Assembly: GCA_030695945.1 (NCBI GenBank)
Contig: JAUYOG010000064.1
Span: 103,869 to 167,868 of the forward strand
Source: Ramlibacter sp.
GTDB lineage: Bacteria > Pseudomonadota > Gammaproteobacteria > Burkholderiales > Burkholderiaceae_C
DNA: 64,000 nucleotides
Direction: 5' to 3'
The first letter of the stretch is position 1; the number at the start of each line of letters is the position of its first letter. Below, in pieces: positions 38,483 to 48,701 of this stretch. The notes below the pieces were generated by a model, which did not search any database, was not told the origin of the DNA, and was given only the letters and a program-made list of their open reading frames with translations. The translations under genes and the position numbers were made by a program.

Positions 38483-39259
38483 ATGAAGATCACCACCTGG
38501 AACGTCAATTCCCTCACGGCGCGGCTGCAGCACGTGCTGGATTGGACGTCTGCCAATCCCGTCGACGTGCTGTGCCTGCAGGAGCTCAAGCTCACCGACG
38601 ACAAGTTTCCGCTGGACGTGCTGCGCGAAGCCGGCTACGCGCACTGCGCCGTGTTCGGGCAGAAAACGTACAACGGCGTGGCCATCATGAGCCGCCACCC
38701 GGTGCGCGACATCGTGAAGAACATCGTCGGCTTTGCCGATGACCACTCGCGGGTGATCGCCGCAACGCTGGACACGCCGGCGGGCGAACTGCGCCTGGTC
38801 AATGGTTACTTCGTGAATGGCCAGGCGCCGGGCTCCGAGAAGTTCGAATACAAGATGAGCTGGTTGCGGGGCCTGCGCGACTACCTGCGCGAGGAAGTGG
38901 CGCGCCACCCTCGCCTCGTGCTGGTGGGCGACTTCAACATCGCCCCGGAGGACAGGGACTCGTACGACCCCGAAGGCCTGCGCGAAACCATCCATCACAC
39001 GACCGAAGAACGGGATCACTTCCGCAAGCTGGTGGAGCTAGGGCTGTGCGACAGCTTCCGCCTCTTCGAGCAGCCGGAGAAGAGCTACAGCTGGTGGGAT
39101 TACCGCATGCTGGGCTACCAGAAGAACCGGGGGCTGCGCATCGACCACATCCTGGTGAGCGAAGCACTCAAGCCTGAGGTGAAAGGCTGCGCCATCGACC
39201 GCACGCCTCGCAAGTGGAAGCAGCCGAGCGACCACGCGCCGGTGACGGTGGAGATATGA
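38483..39259 (+). CDS. xth: exodeoxyribonuclease III family protein
   Basis: A 258-residue AP endonuclease/3'-5' exonuclease of base excision repair. The start ATG is at 38483, giving MKITTWNVNSLTARL. Metal and catalytic residues lie in CLQELKLTDDKFP (Glu), GDFNIAPEDRDSYDP (Asp, Asn) and the C-terminal SDHAPVTVEI (Asp-His). The RIDHILVSEAL stretch is typical. It follows the DUF4337 gene by seven bases, and a double-hairpin repeat begins right after its stop. Confidence 0.94.
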   Translation: MKITTWNVNSLTARLQHVLDWTSANPVDVLCLQELKLTDDKFPLDVLREAGYAHCAVFGQKTYNGVAIMSRHPVRDIVKNIVGFADDHSRVIAATLDTPAGELRLVNGYFVNGQAPGSEKFEYKMSWLRGLRDYLREEVARHPRLVLVGDFNIAPEDRDSYDPEGLRETIHHTTEERDHFRKLVELGLCDSFRLFEQPEKSYSWWDYRMLGYQKNRGLRIDHILVSEALKPEVKGCAIDRTPRKWKQPSDHAPVTVEI

Positions 39260-39261
39260 GG

Positions 39262-39335
39262 TTGTCATTGCGGGCTTGACCCGCAATCCATGTTGGCACG
39301 CGATGATGGATGCCGGATCAAGTCCGGCATGACAG
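39262..39335. repeat. double-hairpin intergenic repeat, copy C
   Basis: Stem-loop 1 is ATTGCGGG-cttga-CCCGCAAT and stem-loop 2 is TGCCGGA-tcaag-TCCGGCA, bounded by TTGTC and ATGACAG. It starts two bases after the exonuclease stop and lies between convergent genes, so it may serve as a terminator for both. It is nearly identical to copy B at 18162. Confidence 0.8.
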
Positions 39336-39338
39336 TCA

Positions 39339-40841
<1,503 letters not shown>

Positions 40842-40876
40842 GTATTCCTGTCACCCTTAGGGTCAGCTTGTTCGAT

Positions 40877-41986
40877 TCACGGCAGCGGAATCAGTATCTT
40901 GAAATCCGTCCTCCCGGGCACGCTGTCGCACTCGATCAGTCCATGATGCTGCTGGACGAAGGTTTGCGCCAGGGTGAGCCCCAATCCTGAACCGCCTTCC
41001 CTTCCCGACACGAGCGGGAAGAAGATGCGGTCCCTGATGGAATGCGGCACACCGGGCCCGTTGTCGATGACATGCAATTCCAATGCCAGTCGATAGCGCT
41101 GCTTGCCGAAAGTGACCTGCCGCGCGATGCGCGTGCGCAAGACCAGCTGCGCGTCGCCCGCCGCGATCCGATCGGACAGCGCCTGGCAGGCGTTATGGGC
41201 AATGTTCAGCACGGCCTGGATCAGCTGCTCGCGGTCGCCGCGGAACTCGGGAATCGAGATGTCGTACTCGCGCACGACTTTCAGCCCGCGGGGGAACTCC
41301 GCGAGGATCAGGGAGCGCACCCGCTCGCAGACCTCGTGGATGTTGACGTCACCGACCACATGCGGGCGGCGGTGCGGGGCGAGCAGGCGGTCCACCAGCG
41401 TCTGCAGCCGGTCGGCCTCGTGGATGATGACCTTGGTGTACTCCTTGAGCTCCCTGGAGTCGATCTCCATCTCCAGCAGCTGCGCCGCGCCCCGGATGCC
41501 GCCCAGCGGGTTCTTGATCTCGTGCGCGAGGTTGCGGATCAGTTCCTTGTTGGCCTGCGCCTGGTCGATGAGGCGCTCCTCGCGGTCTTGCCTGGCTTGC
41601 GCCTCCAGCGGCAGGAGCTCGACGATGACCTCGCCGGGGCGGTCGGTCTGCGCGACCACGACGTGCACGGGCAGCGGCTCGCCGGTGTTCTGCCGCACCA
41701 GCCACGCGTCGTAGCGCAACGCGGCGAATTCATTGCTGCCCGCGCCCTCCAGCGCGTTGCGCAGGATGTGCGGCTCGGTGAAGCAATCGGGGAAGCTGGA
41801 GCCCTCTATCGTACGGCGCGAGGTGCCCAGGGCGTCTTCGAGGGCGGAATTGGCGAACAGGACGGCGCCGTTGCCGCCGACGACCGCCACCAGGGTGGCC
41901 AGCAGGTCCAGCGACTGGAAGCGGTCCGTGGGGGTAGCCGGCTTGGTGGTCAAGCCTTCATTTTGACGGAACGCGGCTGAGCTCAC
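40877..41986 (-). CDS. ntrB: nitrogen regulation histidine kinase NtrB (NR-II)
   Basis: A 369-residue (or 358) soluble PAS-HisKA-HATPase kinase that phosphorylates NtrC under nitrogen limitation and is controlled by PII. The PAS domain (about 25-125) has LLATLVAVVGGNGAVLFANSALEDALG; the phospho-His is in RNLAHEIKNPLGGIRGAAQLLE, followed by NIAHNACQAL, DNGPGVP and GGSGLGLTLAQ. The start is uncertain: GTG at 41986 overlaps the DUF4124 gene, while a TTG at 41953 gives MTTKPATPTDRF. Neither has a strong ribosome-binding site. Confidence 0.94.
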   Translation of the reverse strand: MSSAAFRQNEGLTTKPATPTDRFQSLDLLATLVAVVGGNGAVLFANSALEDALGTSRRTIEGSSFPDCFTEPHILRNALEGAGSNEFAALRYDAWLVRQNTGEPLPVHVVVAQTDRPGEVIVELLPLEAQARQDREERLIDQAQANKELIRNLAHEIKNPLGGIRGAAQLLEMEIDSRELKEYTKVIIHEADRLQTLVDRLLAPHRRPHVVGDVNIHEVCERVRSLILAEFPRGLKVVREYDISIPEFRGDREQLIQAVLNIAHNACQALSDRIAAGDAQLVLRTRIARQVTFGKQRYRLALELHVIDNGPGVPHSIRDRIFFPLVSGREGGSGLGLTLAQTFVQQHHGLIECDSVPGRTDFKILIPLP

Positions 41987-42455
41987 GCTTGATGCCGGCG
42001 ATGTCGGTCTCGTTGCGCGCCATGCTGGCCTTCAGTTCGGCCACCCGGTCCAGGTACTTCTGGTGGTTGCGGTGCTCGGGGCCCAGCTTCTCGGGCTCGC
42101 CGTTGTTGTATTCCTTGACCAGTTCCGCCTGGCGGGATTCGGCCTTCTTCAGCTCGGACTCGAGGATCGCTCGCGCATCGGCGTCCCGCGCACGCTGGCC
42201 GTCGGCATCCACGCGTTGGCCCGAGGACGACTGCGGCGCCGTGGCCACCTTCACTGCCGTGTTGCCGTTGACGCGCGTGCCTTCGACGACCGTGATGTTG
42301 CCGCCTTCCATGGGCTTGCAGCCCTTGGACCGCGCTTCCGCGGTATTGTTGGTGTACACGTTGCCGCTGCAACGATAGATCGTCGGCGAGTTCTGCGCGA
42401 AGCTGCCGGCTGCGAGGGTCGCGGCCGCCAGCGGAATCAATAAGGCGTACTTCAT
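41958..42455 (-). CDS. DUF4124 periplasmic protein
   Basis: A 165-residue exported protein with signal peptide KYALLIPLAAATLAAGSFAQ. The DUF4124 core follows: IYRCSGNVYTNNTAEARSKGCKPMEGGN, containing two Cys. The C-terminal half is a charged helical segment (AILESELKKAESRQAELVKEYNN). GAGGAG precedes the ATG at 42455. It lies between glnA and ntrB, a location repeatedly seen in this family of bacteria as I recall, but a link to nitrogen control is unproved. Confidence 0.85.
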   Translation of the reverse strand: MKYALLIPLAAATLAAGSFAQNSPTIYRCSGNVYTNNTAEARSKGCKPMEGGNITVVEGTRVNGNTAVKVATAPQSSSGQRVDADGQRARDADARAILESELKKAESRQAELVKEYNNGEPEKLGPEHRNHQKYLDRVAELKASMARNETDIAGIKRELSRVPSK

Positions 42456-42547
42456 GGAGATTGCTCCTCGCATCGCAATGCATAGGACGGCCCGCCAGTA
42501 TCGCGCAACTCTTCAGAAAAACCAACTAAGCCCTTGATTTGAAAAAG

Positions 42548-42573
42548 AAAAGGACGGCTCAAGCCGTCCTTTT
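42548..42573 (-). terminator. second terminator hairpin downstream of glnA
   Basis: Arms AAAAGGACGGCT (42548-42559) and AGCCGTCCTTTT (42562-42573) form a strong stem. It is the second of two terminators read after glnA on the minus strand; the A-run at the left end gives the T-tract. Confidence 0.75.
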
Positions 42574-42592
42574 GCCGCAACAGCTTTCGGCG

Positions 42593-42617
42593 AAAGGGAC
42601 CCGAAAGGGTCCCTTTT
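42593..42617 (-). terminator. first terminator hairpin downstream of glnA
   Basis: Arms AAAGGGACCC (42593-42602) and GGGTCCCTTT (42607-42616) enclose a GAAA-type tetraloop. It sits 21 bases after the glnA stop. Two hairpins in series suggest that ntrBC are transcribed mostly from another promoter or by limited read-through. Confidence 0.78.
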
Positions 42618-42637
42618 GAGCCACAGGCTGTGATTTT

Positions 42638-44056
42638 TTACAGCGAGTAGTACATGTCGAACTCGATCGGGTGCGTCGTCATGCGGAAACGCGTGACTTC
42701 CTGCATCTTCAGCTCGATGTAGGCGTCGATCATGGTGTCTGTGAACACACCGCCCTTGGTCAGGAACCCGCGCTCCTTGTCCAGGTAGTCCAACGCCTGG
42801 TCCAGGCTGTGGCACACGGTCGGGATCTTCGCGTCCTCTTCCGGGGGCAGGTGATACAGGTCCTTGGTCGCCGCTTCCCCGGGATGGATCTTGTTCTCGA
42901 CGCCATCCAGCCCGGCCATCAGCATGGCGGCAAAGCCCAGGTAGGGGTTCATCAGGGGGTCCGGGAAACGGACTTCGATGCGGCGACCCTTCGGATTCGG
43001 CACGTAGGGAATGCGAACGGAAGCCGAGCGGTTGCGGGCCGAGTACGCCAGCTTCACGGGGGCTTCGAAGCCGGGCACCAGGCGCTTGTAGCTGTTGGTG
43101 CCGGGGTTGGTGATGGCGTTCAGGGCGCGGGCGTGCTTGATGATGCCGCCGATGTAGTACAGCGCGAAGTCCGACAGGCCGGCGTAGCCGTCGCCGGCGA
43201 ACAGGTTCTTGCCGTCCTTCCACACCGACTGGTGCACGTGCATGCCGGAGCCGTTGTCGCCGACGACGGGCTTGGGCATGAAGGTCGCGGTCTTGCCGTA
43301 CGCGTTCGCGACGTTGTGGATCACGTACTTCATCCAGATCGTCCAGTCGGCGCGCTGCACCAGCGTGCTGAACCGCGTGCCGATCTCGTTCTGGCCGGCC
43401 CCCGCCACTTCGTGGTGGAACACTTCGACCGGGATGCCCAGCGATTCCAGGATCAGCGAGATCTCGGCGCGCAGGTCCTGCGTGCTGTCGACCGGGGGCA
43501 CGGGGAAGTAGCCGCCCTTGGTGGTGGGACGGTGGCCCTTGTTGCCGCCTTCGATGACCTTGCCGGTGTTCCACGGCGCTTCGTACTCGTCGATGTGCAC
43601 GAACGAGCCCGAGCCGTCGGCGCCCCAGCGCACGTCGTCGAAGATGAAGAATTCGGGCTCCGGCCCGAAGAAAGCCGTGTCGCCCAGGCCGGACGCCTTG
43701 AGGTAGGCCTCGGCGCGCTTGGCAATGGAACGCGGGTCGCGGTCATAGGCCTTGCCGTCGCCGGGCTCGAGCACATCGCACGACAGGAACAAGGTGGTCT
43801 CTTCGAAGAAGGGGTCGATGTTGGCGGTGTTCGGGTCCGGCATCAGCAGCATGTCGGAGGCCTCGATGCCCTTCCAGCCGGCGACCGAGGAGCCGTCGAA
43901 AGCGTGGCCCGCGCTGAACTTGTCCTCATCGAAATGCGAAATCGGCACGGTGACGTGTTGTTCTTTTCCGCGGGTGTCGGTGAAACGGAAGTCGACGAAC
44001 TTGACTTCGTTCTCCTTCACCATCTTCATGACGTCTGCGACGTTCTTGGCTGCCAT
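42638..44056 (-). CDS. glnA: glutamine synthetase type I
   Basis: A 472-residue type I enzyme making glutamine from glutamate, ammonia and ATP. The start ATG at 44056 has AGGAGA; the same frame extends further upstream without support. Motifs are [22 protein letters not shown], the metal ligands [12 protein letters not shown] and [45 protein letters not shown] and the adenylylation site Tyr401 in [10 protein letters not shown], so the enzyme is regulated by GlnE. The upstream sigma-54 promoter and two NtrC sites complete the nitrogen-control circuit. Confidence 0.98.
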   Translation of the reverse strand: MAAKNVADVMKMVKENEVKFVDFRFTDTRGKEQHVTVPISHFDEDKFSAGHAFDGSSVAGWKGIEASDMLLMPDPNTANIDPFFEETTLFLSCDVLEPGDGKAYDRDPRSIAKRAEAYLKASGLGDTAFFGPEPEFFIFDDVRWGADGSGSFVHIDEYEAPWNTGKVIEGGNKGHRPTTKGGYFPVPPVDSTQDLRAEISLILESLGIPVEVFHHEVAGAGQNEIGTRFSTLVQRADWTIWMKYVIHNVANAYGKTATFMPKPVVGDNGSGMHVHQSVWKDGKNLFAGDGYAGLSDFALYYIGGIIKHARALNAITNPGTNSYKRLVPGFEAPVKLAYSARNRSASVRIPYVPNPKGRRIEVRFPDPLMNPYLGFAAMLMAGLDGVENKIHPGEAATKDLYHLPPEEDAKIPTVCHSLDQALDYLDKERGFLTKGGVFTDTMIDAYIELKMQEVTRFRMTTHPIEFDMYYSL

Positions 44057-44108
44057 CAGGGTTCTCCTAATCGGATGGTTGTGAAAAAATTCTGGACGGG
44101 CGGTGGAA

Positions 44109-44124
44109 TGCAGGTTCTGTGCCA
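44109..44124 (-). promoter_or_regulatory. sigma-54 promoter of glnA
   Basis: Read on the minus strand the sequence is TGGCACAGAACCTGCA, matching the -24/-12 consensus TGGCACNNNNNNTGCA with exact GG-GC spacing. It ends 52 bases before the glnA start, leaving a leader of about 40 bases. Confidence 0.85.
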
Positions 44125-44216
44125 AAGCTGGTGCATGGCGCCGGCCGCAAAGCTCGGCGATTGTCCCCGACTTTGAGCGCTTTTCCCTACGGAAGCCTTG
44201 CGCTTTTGGATGAGCA

Positions 44217-44235
44217 TTGCACCTATTTGGTGCAA
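44217..44235. promoter_or_regulatory. NtrC binding site 1
   Basis: TTGCACC and GGTGCAA arms around TATTT form a perfect dyad that matches the NtrC pattern TGCACC-N5-GGTGCA. It lies about 100 bp upstream of the sigma-54 promoter, an enhancer position. Confidence 0.85.
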
Positions 44236-44242
44236 TCATCCC

Positions 44243-44263
44243 TTTGCACCGAGATGGTGCAAA
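44243..44263. promoter_or_regulatory. NtrC binding site 2
   Basis: Perfect 8-bp arms TTTGCACC and GGTGCAAA surround GAGAT. With site 1, 27 bp away centre to centre, it forms a paired enhancer for NtrC oligomers. It ends five bases before the stop of the CinA-like gene. Confidence 0.85.
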
Positions 44264-44267
44264 TGCT

Positions 44268-45119
44268 TCAGCGCACCAATTCGGGGCCCAGGCGGACGCC
44301 CAGGGCGTTGAGTCCGGCCAACAGCTGAGTGTAGGCCGCATCGATCAAGGCAGGGTCGCCTTTCACGCCCAGGTCGATGTGACGCCCGTATTCGGGGTGG
44401 TCGACACTGGGCAGGCTGAACACCTTGACGCCGGGATGCTCCTTTTCGAGCTGCTCCATCAGGGGCGTCAACGCGGCCTCCATGGAGCCGAACACGATCA
44501 CGGACTTCTCCACGTAGGCCCGGGCGTGAAAAAGGTGGGCATAGTGCTCATCGAGCACCCACGACATCATCGGCCAGGCCATGACCGGGAAGCCGGGCAC
44601 GAAGTGCACGTCGCCCACGCTGAAGCCCGGAATCTTGTTGTACGGGTTCGGGATGAGGCGGGCGCCTTTCGGGAACACCCCCATGTTGAGGCGGTGGACG
44701 TTGTCCGCACGATCGGGCTCGTAGACCGTCCCCTGCTCGCGCGCGATGTCCTGCATCCGCTCGCGGATCAGCAATTCCGCTTGGGGATGCAACTCCAGCG
44801 GCACCCCCAGCGCCCTGCCCGCGCACTGGCGGGTGTGGTCATCCGGTGTGGCGCCGATCCCGCCGCAGGAGAAAACCACGTCGCCCGATCCGAAAGCCCG
44901 CCGCAGCGTGGCCGTGATGCGCTGGGGCGAGTCCCCCACGTACTCGGCCCAGGCCAGTTGCAGCCCGCGCGCGGCCAGCAGCTCGATCATCTTGGGCATG
45001 TGCTTGTCGGCGCGCTTGCCGGAGAGGATTTCGTCGCCGACGATGACCAGGCCGAAATCGCGGTCCTCACGCTCCGTTCCCGGCTCGGGCGTTTCAGTCG
45101 GATGGATTGCTTGCGTCAT
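44268..45119 (-). CDS. competence/damage-inducible protein A (CinA) family, MoaB-like domain
   Basis: A 283-residue protein with a molybdopterin-binding fold. [19 protein letters not shown] opens the domain and [18 protein letters not shown] is its conserved GG-x-GATPDD loop. It lacks the C-terminal deamidase half of full-length Cin[15 protein letters not shown] corresponds to the CinA middle region. Its start overlaps the EI24 gene by 26 bases. Function in pyridine-nucleotide or cofactor repair is plausible but unproved. Confidence 0.87.
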   Translation of the reverse strand: MTQAIHPTETPEPGTEREDRDFGLVIVGDEILSGKRADKHMPKMIELLAARGLQLAWAEYVGDSPQRITATLRRAFGSGDVVFSCGGIGATPDDHTRQCAGRALGVPLELHPQAELLIRERMQDIAREQGTVYEPDRADNVHRLNMGVFPKGARLIPNPYNKIPGFSVGDVHFVPGFPVMAWPMMSWVLDEHYAHLFHARAYVEKSVIVFGSMEAALTPLMEQLEKEHPGVKVFSLPSVDHPEYGRHIDLGVKGDPALIDAAYTQLLAGLNALGVRLGPELVR

Positions 45120-45960
45120 CCGCCAATGCTAACGGGGTCGGCGTGGGCGTGGGCGGCGCCAGCGATGCCTCGGCGCGCAGCTGCTCCAGCGCCGCGAGGC
45201 AATAGTGCGCAAACCACAGCGAAGCGAATGCGAAGACCAGCGTGTAGATCCAGATCGCCAGCGGCACCAGGATGACGAAGGCCGCCGCGAAGATCGCACC
45301 GGAAACCCACAGCAGGCTGGGCGCCGCGCCGAGGTAGCCCGTGAGCACGCCGATGCCCAGCAACCAGCCGCGATGGCGCCGGAACACCTCGCGGCGCTCC
45401 TCGCGGCTCGCGTGCTCCGAGAGCACATCGAAGGCCATCACCCGGTACGTGAGCCAGCCCCAGATCAGGGGCGGCAGGATCAGGATCAGCGGCGGCACCA
45501 GCCACAAGGGCAGCGAGACCACCAGTGCCACCACCGCGAGCAGCGCGGAGCCGAGTGACCACGCAAGGCTGGCCGCCAGCGAACCACCGTGCTTGCGCTC
45601 CAGTTGGGGAAAGCGCCGCTCGCCCACCAGCGCCGCGAGCGCAGGCGTCATGAAAGCGGCCACGATCAACAGCGACAGCACCACGATCACCGGCGTCACG
45701 GCGAAGATCACGATCAGCGGCGCCACCACTGTTTTCAGCCCGCCCATGCCCGCGCCCTGCAGCCAGTCCCAGAAGCTCTTCATGAGCTGCGAAGTCTCGA
45801 GCATCGAGCGCACCCCCTCCACCGCGGACTCCCAGTAGAAGTAGCCCAGCCCCAGCGACAGCACGACCATGATCACCAGCGGCAGGAAGGACAGTGCGAT
45901 GACCCGCGGGTGCAGGCAGTACGCCACCGCGCGCCAGAATGAATCGAGAAGGAGGCTCAT
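45094..45960 (-). CDS. EI24 domain membrane protein
   Basis: A 288-residue inner-membrane protein with about six hydrophobic segments (FLPLVIMVVLSLGLGYFYW, VAPLIVIFAVTPVIVVLSLLIVAAFM, ALLAVVALVVSLPLWLVPPLILILPPLIWGWLTYRVM and others). The pattern fits the EI24/CysZ-like family. The start ATG is at 45960 with GGAGG just upstream. The C-terminal tail is Pro/Thr-rich ([16 protein letters not shown]). CysZ relatives transport sulfate; a transport role here is not established. Confidence 0.85.
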   Translation of the reverse strand: MSLLLDSFWRAVAYCLHPRVIALSFLPLVIMVVLSLGLGYFYWESAVEGVRSMLETSQLMKSFWDWLQGAGMGGLKTVVAPLIVIFAVTPVIVVLSLLIVAAFMTPALAALVGERRFPQLERKHGGSLAASLAWSLGSALLAVVALVVSLPLWLVPPLILILPPLIWGWLTYRVMAFDVLSEHASREERREVFRRHRGWLLGIGVLTGYLGAAPSLLWVSGAIFAAAFVILVPLAIWIYTLVFAFASLWFAHYCLAALEQLRAEASLAPPTPTPTPLALADDASNPSD

Positions 45961-45990
45961 GCGCCGAGGATAGCCCGTACCATTCCGGCC

Positions 45991-46764
45991 ATGGAAAAGA
46001 TTCGGGTCGACGGCGTGGCACTCGAGGTTCTGCGATTGCCCCAGCCCGCGGGCGGGGCGCTGGCTCCCATCGTCTTCCTGCACGAAGGACTGGGCTCGGT
46101 CGCGATGTGGCGCGACTGGCCGGCCAGCGTCTGCGCGGCCACCGGCCGCGCCGGTGTCGTTTACTCCCGGCGAGGCTATGGCGAGTCCGACCCGGTCCCG
46201 GAGGTTCGCGGCGCGGGCCGCCTGCGGCCGGACTACATGCACCGCGAGGCGCGAGTAGTACTGCCGGCACTGCTCGAGGCGCTGGGAATCCGGAGGCCCG
46301 TGCTGCTGGGCCATTCCGACGGCGGCAGCATCGCGCTGCTGCATGGAGCGGACTTCCGCGTGACGGCCTGCGTGGTCATGGCCCCGCACGTCATCGTGGA
46401 GGACGTATCGGTCCGGTCGATCGCACAAGCACGAGTCGCGTACGAGGCCGGCGACTTGCGCGAGCGCCTGCGCCGCTACCACGCCGACGTGGACGGCGCC
46501 TTCTGGCAGTGGAACGACATCTGGCTCGACCCCGCGTTCCGCGCTTTCGACATCAGGGCGGAATGCCGGCGCATCGAGGCGCCCGTCCTCGCGATGCAGG
46601 GCGTCGATGATCCCTACGGGACGTTGCGGCAGATCGACGAGATCGCGCCCACGCGCGGGCCTTTCGAGCGAGAGGTGTTCGAGCAATGCGGCCACTCGCC
46701 GCAGCGCGACCAACCCGAAGCCAGCCGGCGCCGCATCGCCCGATTCCTCGCATCCCTGCCCTGA
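45991..46764 (+). CDS. alpha/beta hydrolase
   Basis: A 257-residue alpha/beta hydrolase. FLHEGLGSVAMWRDWPA carries the oxyanion region (HEGLGS), GHSDGG (about 108-113) holds the nucleophile Ser, the acid is the Asp in QGVDDPYG, and the catalytic His is in CGHSPQRDQPE. Such HEGLGS hydrolases are common next to aromatic or benzoyl-CoA genes, but no such genes are beside it here. It is convergent with rsuA and the two stops abut with no gap (TGATCA). Confidence 0.87.
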   Translation: MEKIRVDGVALEVLRLPQPAGGALAPIVFLHEGLGSVAMWRDWPASVCAATGRAGVVYSRRGYGESDPVPEVRGAGRLRPDYMHREARVVLPALLEALGIRRPVLLGHSDGGSIALLHGADFRVTACVVMAPHVIVEDVSVRSIAQARVAYEAGDLRERLRRYHADVDGAFWQWNDIWLDPAFRAFDIRAECRRIEAPVLAMQGVDDPYGTLRQIDEIAPTRGPFEREVFEQCGHSPQRDQPEASRRRIARFLASLP

Positions 46765-47487
46765 TCAGGGACGCAGGGCCGCGAGGTCCTCCGCACCCAG
46801 CCACCGCCACTGGCCGGGCAGCAGGTCCGGCGGCAGCACGAGGCCGCCGATCTGCGAGCGGTGCAGCCCCTCGACACGGTTGCCGACTGCCGCCACCATG
46901 CGCTTGACCTGGTGGTACTTGCCTTCGGTGAGGGTCAGGCGCAAGTGCCTCTCGCCGGCGCGCTCGCACGCCGCCGCGCGCACCGGCTTGGGGTCGTCGT
47001 CCAGCACCACGCCTTCGAGCAGGCGCTGCACCTGACGCTCGTCGATCGCGTGCTTGACCGTGACCTCGTAGACCTTGGGCATATGGTGGCGCGGCGAATT
47101 CATGCGGTGGATGAACTGGCCGTCGTCGGTGAGCAGCAGCAAGCCCGTGGTGTCCTGGTCCAGCCGGCCCACCGCCTGCACGCCTTGCACTGCTCCCTTC
47201 TGGGGCCGCAGCCGCAGGGGCCCGGGAAGCAGCGTGTAGATGCTGGGATAGGCCGAGGGCTTGCGGGAACACTCGGTGCCCGCGGGTTTGTGGAGCATGA
47301 GGTAGGCGAGCTGGTGGTACTGCCACTCCATGCCATCCACCGTGAAGCGCAAGCCTTCCGCCGGGAACTCGGCCGTCGCGTCCATGACCGGCTGGCCGCC
47401 CACGGAGACATGGCCCTGCTGCACCAGGCCCGCACAGACCCGCCGGGTGCCGAAGCCCTGGGAAAAGAGAAGATCCTGCAGTTGCAT
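46765..47487 (-). CDS. rsuA: 16S rRNA pseudouridine synthase (RsuA-like)
   Basis: A 240-residue pseudouridine synthase. I use the ATG at 47487 (MQLQDLLFSQGFGTRR). The N-terminal S4 RNA-binding domain covers about 1-60 (RRVCAGLVQQGHVSVGGQPV). The catalytic Asp is in VGRLDQDTTGLLLLTDDG, and LTEGKYHQVKRMVAAVGNRV is the RsuA/RluB C-terminal motif. By similarity it modifies U516 of 16S rRNA; a related rRNA position cannot be excluded. Confidence 0.92.
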   Translation of the reverse strand: MQLQDLLFSQGFGTRRVCAGLVQQGHVSVGGQPVMDATAEFPAEGLRFTVDGMEWQYHQLAYLMLHKPAGTECSRKPSAYPSIYTLLPGPLRLRPQKGAVQGVQAVGRLDQDTTGLLLLTDDGQFIHRMNSPRHHMPKVYEVTVKHAIDERQVQRLLEGVVLDDDPKPVRAAACERAGERHLRLTLTEGKYHQVKRMVAAVGNRVEGLHRSQIGGLVLPPDLLPGQWRWLGAEDLAALRP

Positions 47488-47596
47488 GGGGGCCGAGTAT
47501 CTCAAGCGCATGGCGAAATTGCCGCGCTTCATGAGAAAATTGCGGCCGCCGGCGCGAAGTGCCATTGCTTCGGGTCACGCGTCGCGCGGGCACAGC

Positions 47597-48034
47597 ATGG
47601 AAATGCGCAGGAAGTTCTTTGGCATCGTCACCGGGCTGATGCTTGGGGCGCCGGCATGTGCGCAGCAATGGTTCGTGGTGTCCGGCCCCGAGGTGCGCGC
47701 GGGCGGGACCGTGGTCGAGGTCGACCTGGAAACGGTCCGCATCCGCAGTCACGGCGGCGAAAGCGTGATCCGGGTGACTTTCGATGTCCTGCAGCCCCAC
47801 AGCGGGGGCTATTCCTTCCGGTCGTTTGTCGCCACCACCCAGCTCGACTGCGTACGGCGCACCATCGCGCTGACAAGCGCGGCGTTCTATGCGCTGCCCG
47901 CCGGGCAAGGTCAGCGCGTCGGGACCGACAGTTCCGGCCGGGAAGCGGGCATGCCGCCGGAGCTGCTGGAAAAAATACCCGCAGCCGCGCGGCAGGCGAT
48001 CCTCAAGGCGACCTGCAGTCCGGCCCACAACTGA
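47597..48034 (+). CDS. exported protein, surface-adhesin E-like
   Basis: A 145-residue protein with signal peptide RRKFFGIVTGLMLGAPACA. The mature part, QQWFVVSGPEVRAGGTVVEVDLETVRIRSHGGESVIRVTFDVLQP, followed by a Cys-containing segment (TTQLDCVRRTIAL) and a last Cys (KATCSP), resembles the adhesin-E-like domain of small betaproteobacterial exported proteins. Two Cys could form a disulfide. The similarity to the domain is a memory-level call. Confidence 0.7.
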   Translation: MEMRRKFFGIVTGLMLGAPACAQQWFVVSGPEVRAGGTVVEVDLETVRIRSHGGESVIRVTFDVLQPHSGGYSFRSFVATTQLDCVRRTIALTSAAFYALPAGQGQRVGTDSSGREAGMPPELLEKIPAAARQAILKATCSPAHN

Positions 48035-48046
48035 AGCCGGGCCGGC

Positions 48047-48229
48047 TCAACGTCCGGGGGCCTCCTTGTCCCCGCGGGTTTCGCGCTCGCTGTCCTCGCG
48101 AAGCGGGAACTTGCGGGCCTTGGGCTGGCTGCCGCGCTGGCGGAGGCGCTCATCGAGCGCCTCGGCGATTTCGGACTCGGCGTCGCGGTCGCGCTGCCCG
48201 GCAAACTGTTTCTGCGGCGATTGGTGCAT
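48047..48229 (-). CDS. small charged hypothetical protein (60 aa)
   Basis: A 60-residue, very hydrophilic protein (HQSPQKQFAGQRDRDAESE, ALDERLRQRGSQPKARKF, DSERETRGDKEAPGR) with no fold or motif that I can name. AAGGA lies about 8 bases before the ATG at 48229. It could be a real small stress-type protein or a chance ORF; composition alone cannot decide. Confidence 0.45.
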   Translation of the reverse strand: MHQSPQKQFAGQRDRDAESEIAEALDERLRQRGSQPKARKFPLREDSERETRGDKEAPGR

Positions 48230-48344
48230 GGGATCGTCCTTCGAGCGTGCTGGTCGGATCGGCGGAGGACCGCCGCAGCGCGAATCTAGGATGCGCCCGC
48301 CCTGCGCGGTGTAGGACGCAATCGCATGCGCGTAGGACGGCGCC

Positions 48345-48647
48345 CTAGCGGGCAGCCGCGACCGTGGCGAGCCGACGCTCGATCGGCGACAGCGCCATCC
48401 CGACAGCGTGCAACTGCGCATAGAGCCGCTGGCGTGCCCAGATGTCAGGCTCGGCCGCGATGCGCGCGCGAATCTCGTGGCGCTGCAACTGCAACTGTGC
48501 CGCGCGGTCGGTGAGCGCGACGACATCCGCCATCGCAAGCGCCTCCCTGGGTGCCGGGCTGGTGGGATTGAAAGTCCAGGCCGCGGGCGGGACGACCGAA
48601 CAGCCAGCCAACAGCATGAGCAGGGATGAAAGAGCCGGGATACGCAT
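48345..48647 (-). CDS. small putative lipoprotein
   Basis: A 100-residue protein with a lipobox: MRIPALSSLLMLLAGC, cysteine at position 16, preceded by a hydrophobic run. The mature part is helical and charged (ADVVALTDRAAQLQLQRHEIRARIAAEPDIWARQRLYAQLHAVG), probably a coiled coil. The ATG at 48647 has GGAGGG upstream; an 18-residue extension is unlikely. It is probably anchored in the outer or inner membrane. Function unknown. Confidence 0.72.
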   Translation of the reverse strand: MRIPALSSLLMLLAGCSVVPPAAWTFNPTSPAPREALAMADVVALTDRAAQLQLQRHEIRARIAAEPDIWARQRLYAQLHAVGMALSPIERRLATVAAAR

Positions 48648-48701
48648 GACGCCCCTCCAGGGAACTGCGAAGGCGGCCATCTTAGCGAACCTCGGCGTCA
48701 T

